From: Burkholderiales bacterium
GTDB taxonomy: Bacteria; Pseudomonadota; Gammaproteobacteria; Burkholderiales; Thiobacillaceae
Reading direction: 5' to 3'
Length of the DNA: 6,514 bases
Assembly: GCA_005793645.1 (NCBI GenBank)
Contig: SXRG01000075.1
Span: 1 to 6,514 of the forward strand
Of this stretch, positions 5,418 through 6,514 are shown piece after piece. Position numbers and translations under genes: made by a program. Position 1 is the stretch's first letter. Every line of letters begins with the position of its first letter. Under the pieces are notes generated by a model. The model did no database searches and had not been told where the DNA came from. It worked only from the letters and a program-made list of their open reading frames with translations.

Positions 5418-6514
5418 ATGTTGCCCGATATCTTTAAAAAACTCTTTGGTAGCCGCAACGAACGCTTGCTCAAGAAATTTCGCAGTAGCGTCGTCGCAAT
5501 CAACGCCCTTGAGACCCGTTTCGCCGCCCTATCCGACACGGCCTTGCGTGGCATGACCGAGGAATTCAAAGCCCGCATTGCCAAGGGTGAAACGCTTGAT
5601 GCCCTGCTACCCGAGGCCTTTGCCACAGTGCGTGAAGCCGCGAAACGGGTACACGGCATGCGCCATTACGATGTGCAGATGATCGGTGGCATGGTCCTGC
5701 ACCAGGGAAAGATTGCCGAAATGCGGACCGGCGAAGGCAAAACCCTGGTCGCCACTCTACCCGCCTATCTCAATGCCCTGTCCGGCCATGGCGTACATGT
5801 CATTACCGTCAACGATTACCTGGCCAACCGCGACGCCGACTGGATGGGCCGTATCTACACCTTCCTCGGCCTGACCACGGGTGTCATCTTGTCGCAGCAA
5901 TCGCTCGATGAATAGCACAACGCCTACGCCGCCGACAGCACCTATGGCACCAACCACGAATTTGGCTTCGACGACCTGCGCGACAACATGGTGTACACGC
6001 CGGAACAGCGCGTGCAACGGGGCTTGGCCTACGCCATCGTCGATGAGGTGGACTCCATCCTCATTGACGAGGCACGCACCCCGCTGATCATCTCCGGCCA
6101 GGCCGACGACACTGTGACGATGTACCAGCAGGTCAATGTCGTGCCGCCGCTCCTGACACGTCAGGAGCACGAATTCAAGGCTGACGACCCCGAGGAAAAA
6201 CACTGCGCCCTGGGCGACTACATCGTTGATGAGAAGGCGCGTAGCGTCATCCTCACCGAACAAGGCCACGAAAAGGTCGAGACCATCCTCACGGAACTGG
6301 GCCTGTTGCCTGAGGGTGGCAGCCTCTATGACGCGCACAATATCGCGCTCATGCACCATATCTATGCGGCCCTGCGCGGTCATGTCCTGTTCCTCCGCGA
6401 CCATCACTATGTGGTGCAAAACAACGAGGTCATCATCGTCGACGAATTCACCGGGCGACTGATGACTGGCCGGCGCTGGTCGGATGGCCTGCATCAAGCC
6501 GTCGAGGCCAAGGA
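5418..6514 (+). pseudogene. secA: Protein translocase ATPase SecA, in-frame amber stop, 3' end beyond window
   Basis: SecA is the peripheral motor ATPase that pushes preproteins through SecYEG. The N-terminus MLPDIFKKLFGSRNERLLKK is typical. Motifs: MRHYDVQMIGGMVLHQG (81-97), Walker A MRTGEGKT (102-109), VNDYLANRD (131-139). Codon 166 is TAG (5913-5915). The same frame then continues open for 199 codons with SecA sequence: YGTNHEFGF, RDNMVYTPEQRVQR, Walker B DEVDSILIDEARTPLIISG (209-227), and EVIIVDEFTGRLMTGRRW and GLHQAVEAK near the window end. Counting the stop as one residue, Walker A and B positions agree with E. coli numbering (K108, D209), so no indel has occurred before them. SecA is usually about 900 residues; about 365 codons are visible. 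The conserved GFDYLRD reads GFDDLRD here. If translated as written, the product is a 165-residue fragment without Walker B. Read-through, base error or a degenerate second copy are all possible. The start at 5418 follows ACAGAG. Confidence 0.85.
5913..5915 (+). other. In-frame amber codon interrupting secA
   Basis: TAG lies between SQQSLDE and HNAYAAD. Related SecA proteins usually have a Gln or Lys in this poorly conserved loop, so a single change from CAG or AAG would produce it. The reading frame is otherwise continuous on both sides. Confidence 0.9.

Noticed and set aside
5913..5915. Genome-wide recoding of TAG as sense
   Set aside because: The dciA-like gene ends in TAG right before aroK; only one internal TAG is seen, so error or pseudogene is simpler.
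5757..6497. Long 246-codon open frame on the minus strand
   Set aside because: It is antisense to clear SecA sequence on the plus strand and contains no recognisable family; it reflects codon bias opposite a real gene.
1..6514. CRISPR arrays, tRNA or rRNA genes, defence or phage systems
   Set aside because: I saw no regularly spaced repeats, no tRNA-like cloverleaf and no defence or phage protein motifs in the window.

Overview
The window looks like a chromosomal segment of a Proteobacterium. It is moderately GC-rich. It carries a type IV pilus retraction ATPase, a shikimate kinase, a DciA-like helicase-loader protein and a proteobacterial-type SecA. A dciA-like gene lying divergently next to secA resembles the lpxC-dciA-secA neighbourhood of Gammaproteobacteria, so a gammaproteobacterium or close relative is most likely. 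The species cannot be named from the sequence alone.

Layout: (1) 1-257 holds no convincing gene. (2) 258-1253, minus strand: pilT, complete in its catalytic motifs but short at the C-terminus. (3) 1254-1888 is a 635-base region without an intact gene. It holds the decayed remains of an IS1380-type transposase on the minus strand, broken into three frames and interrupted by a short hairpin-rich sequence, followed by a good sigma70-like promoter pointing right. (4) 1889-4376, plus strand: a two-gene operon of a sodium:solute symporter and a VanZ-like multi-pass membrane protein, one base apart. (5) 4328-5321, minus strand: dciA then aroK, five bases apart. The aroK tail overlaps the VanZ-family tail by 49 bases. 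(6) 5322-5417: divergent intergenic region. (7) 5418 to the window end, plus strand: secA, running off the edge, with an in-frame TAG at codon 166.

How the genes fit together: most are housekeeping. PilT powers pilus retraction, AroK makes shikimate 3-phosphate, DciA assists loading of the DnaB helicase, and SecA drives protein export. The symporter/VanZ pair is a membrane operon of unknown substrate and role. The window has signs of rearrangement: an insertion sequence relic beside pilT, no recognisable pilU or PLP-protein gene next to pilT, and aroK without aroB.

The most notable point is secA. The reading frame is open and SecA-like on both sides of the stop, and unusual residues cluster just after it. 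This may be a decaying second copy, a sequencing or assembly error, or a read-through case. I did not find a convincing new biological system; the other findings are anomalies and decay signatures.
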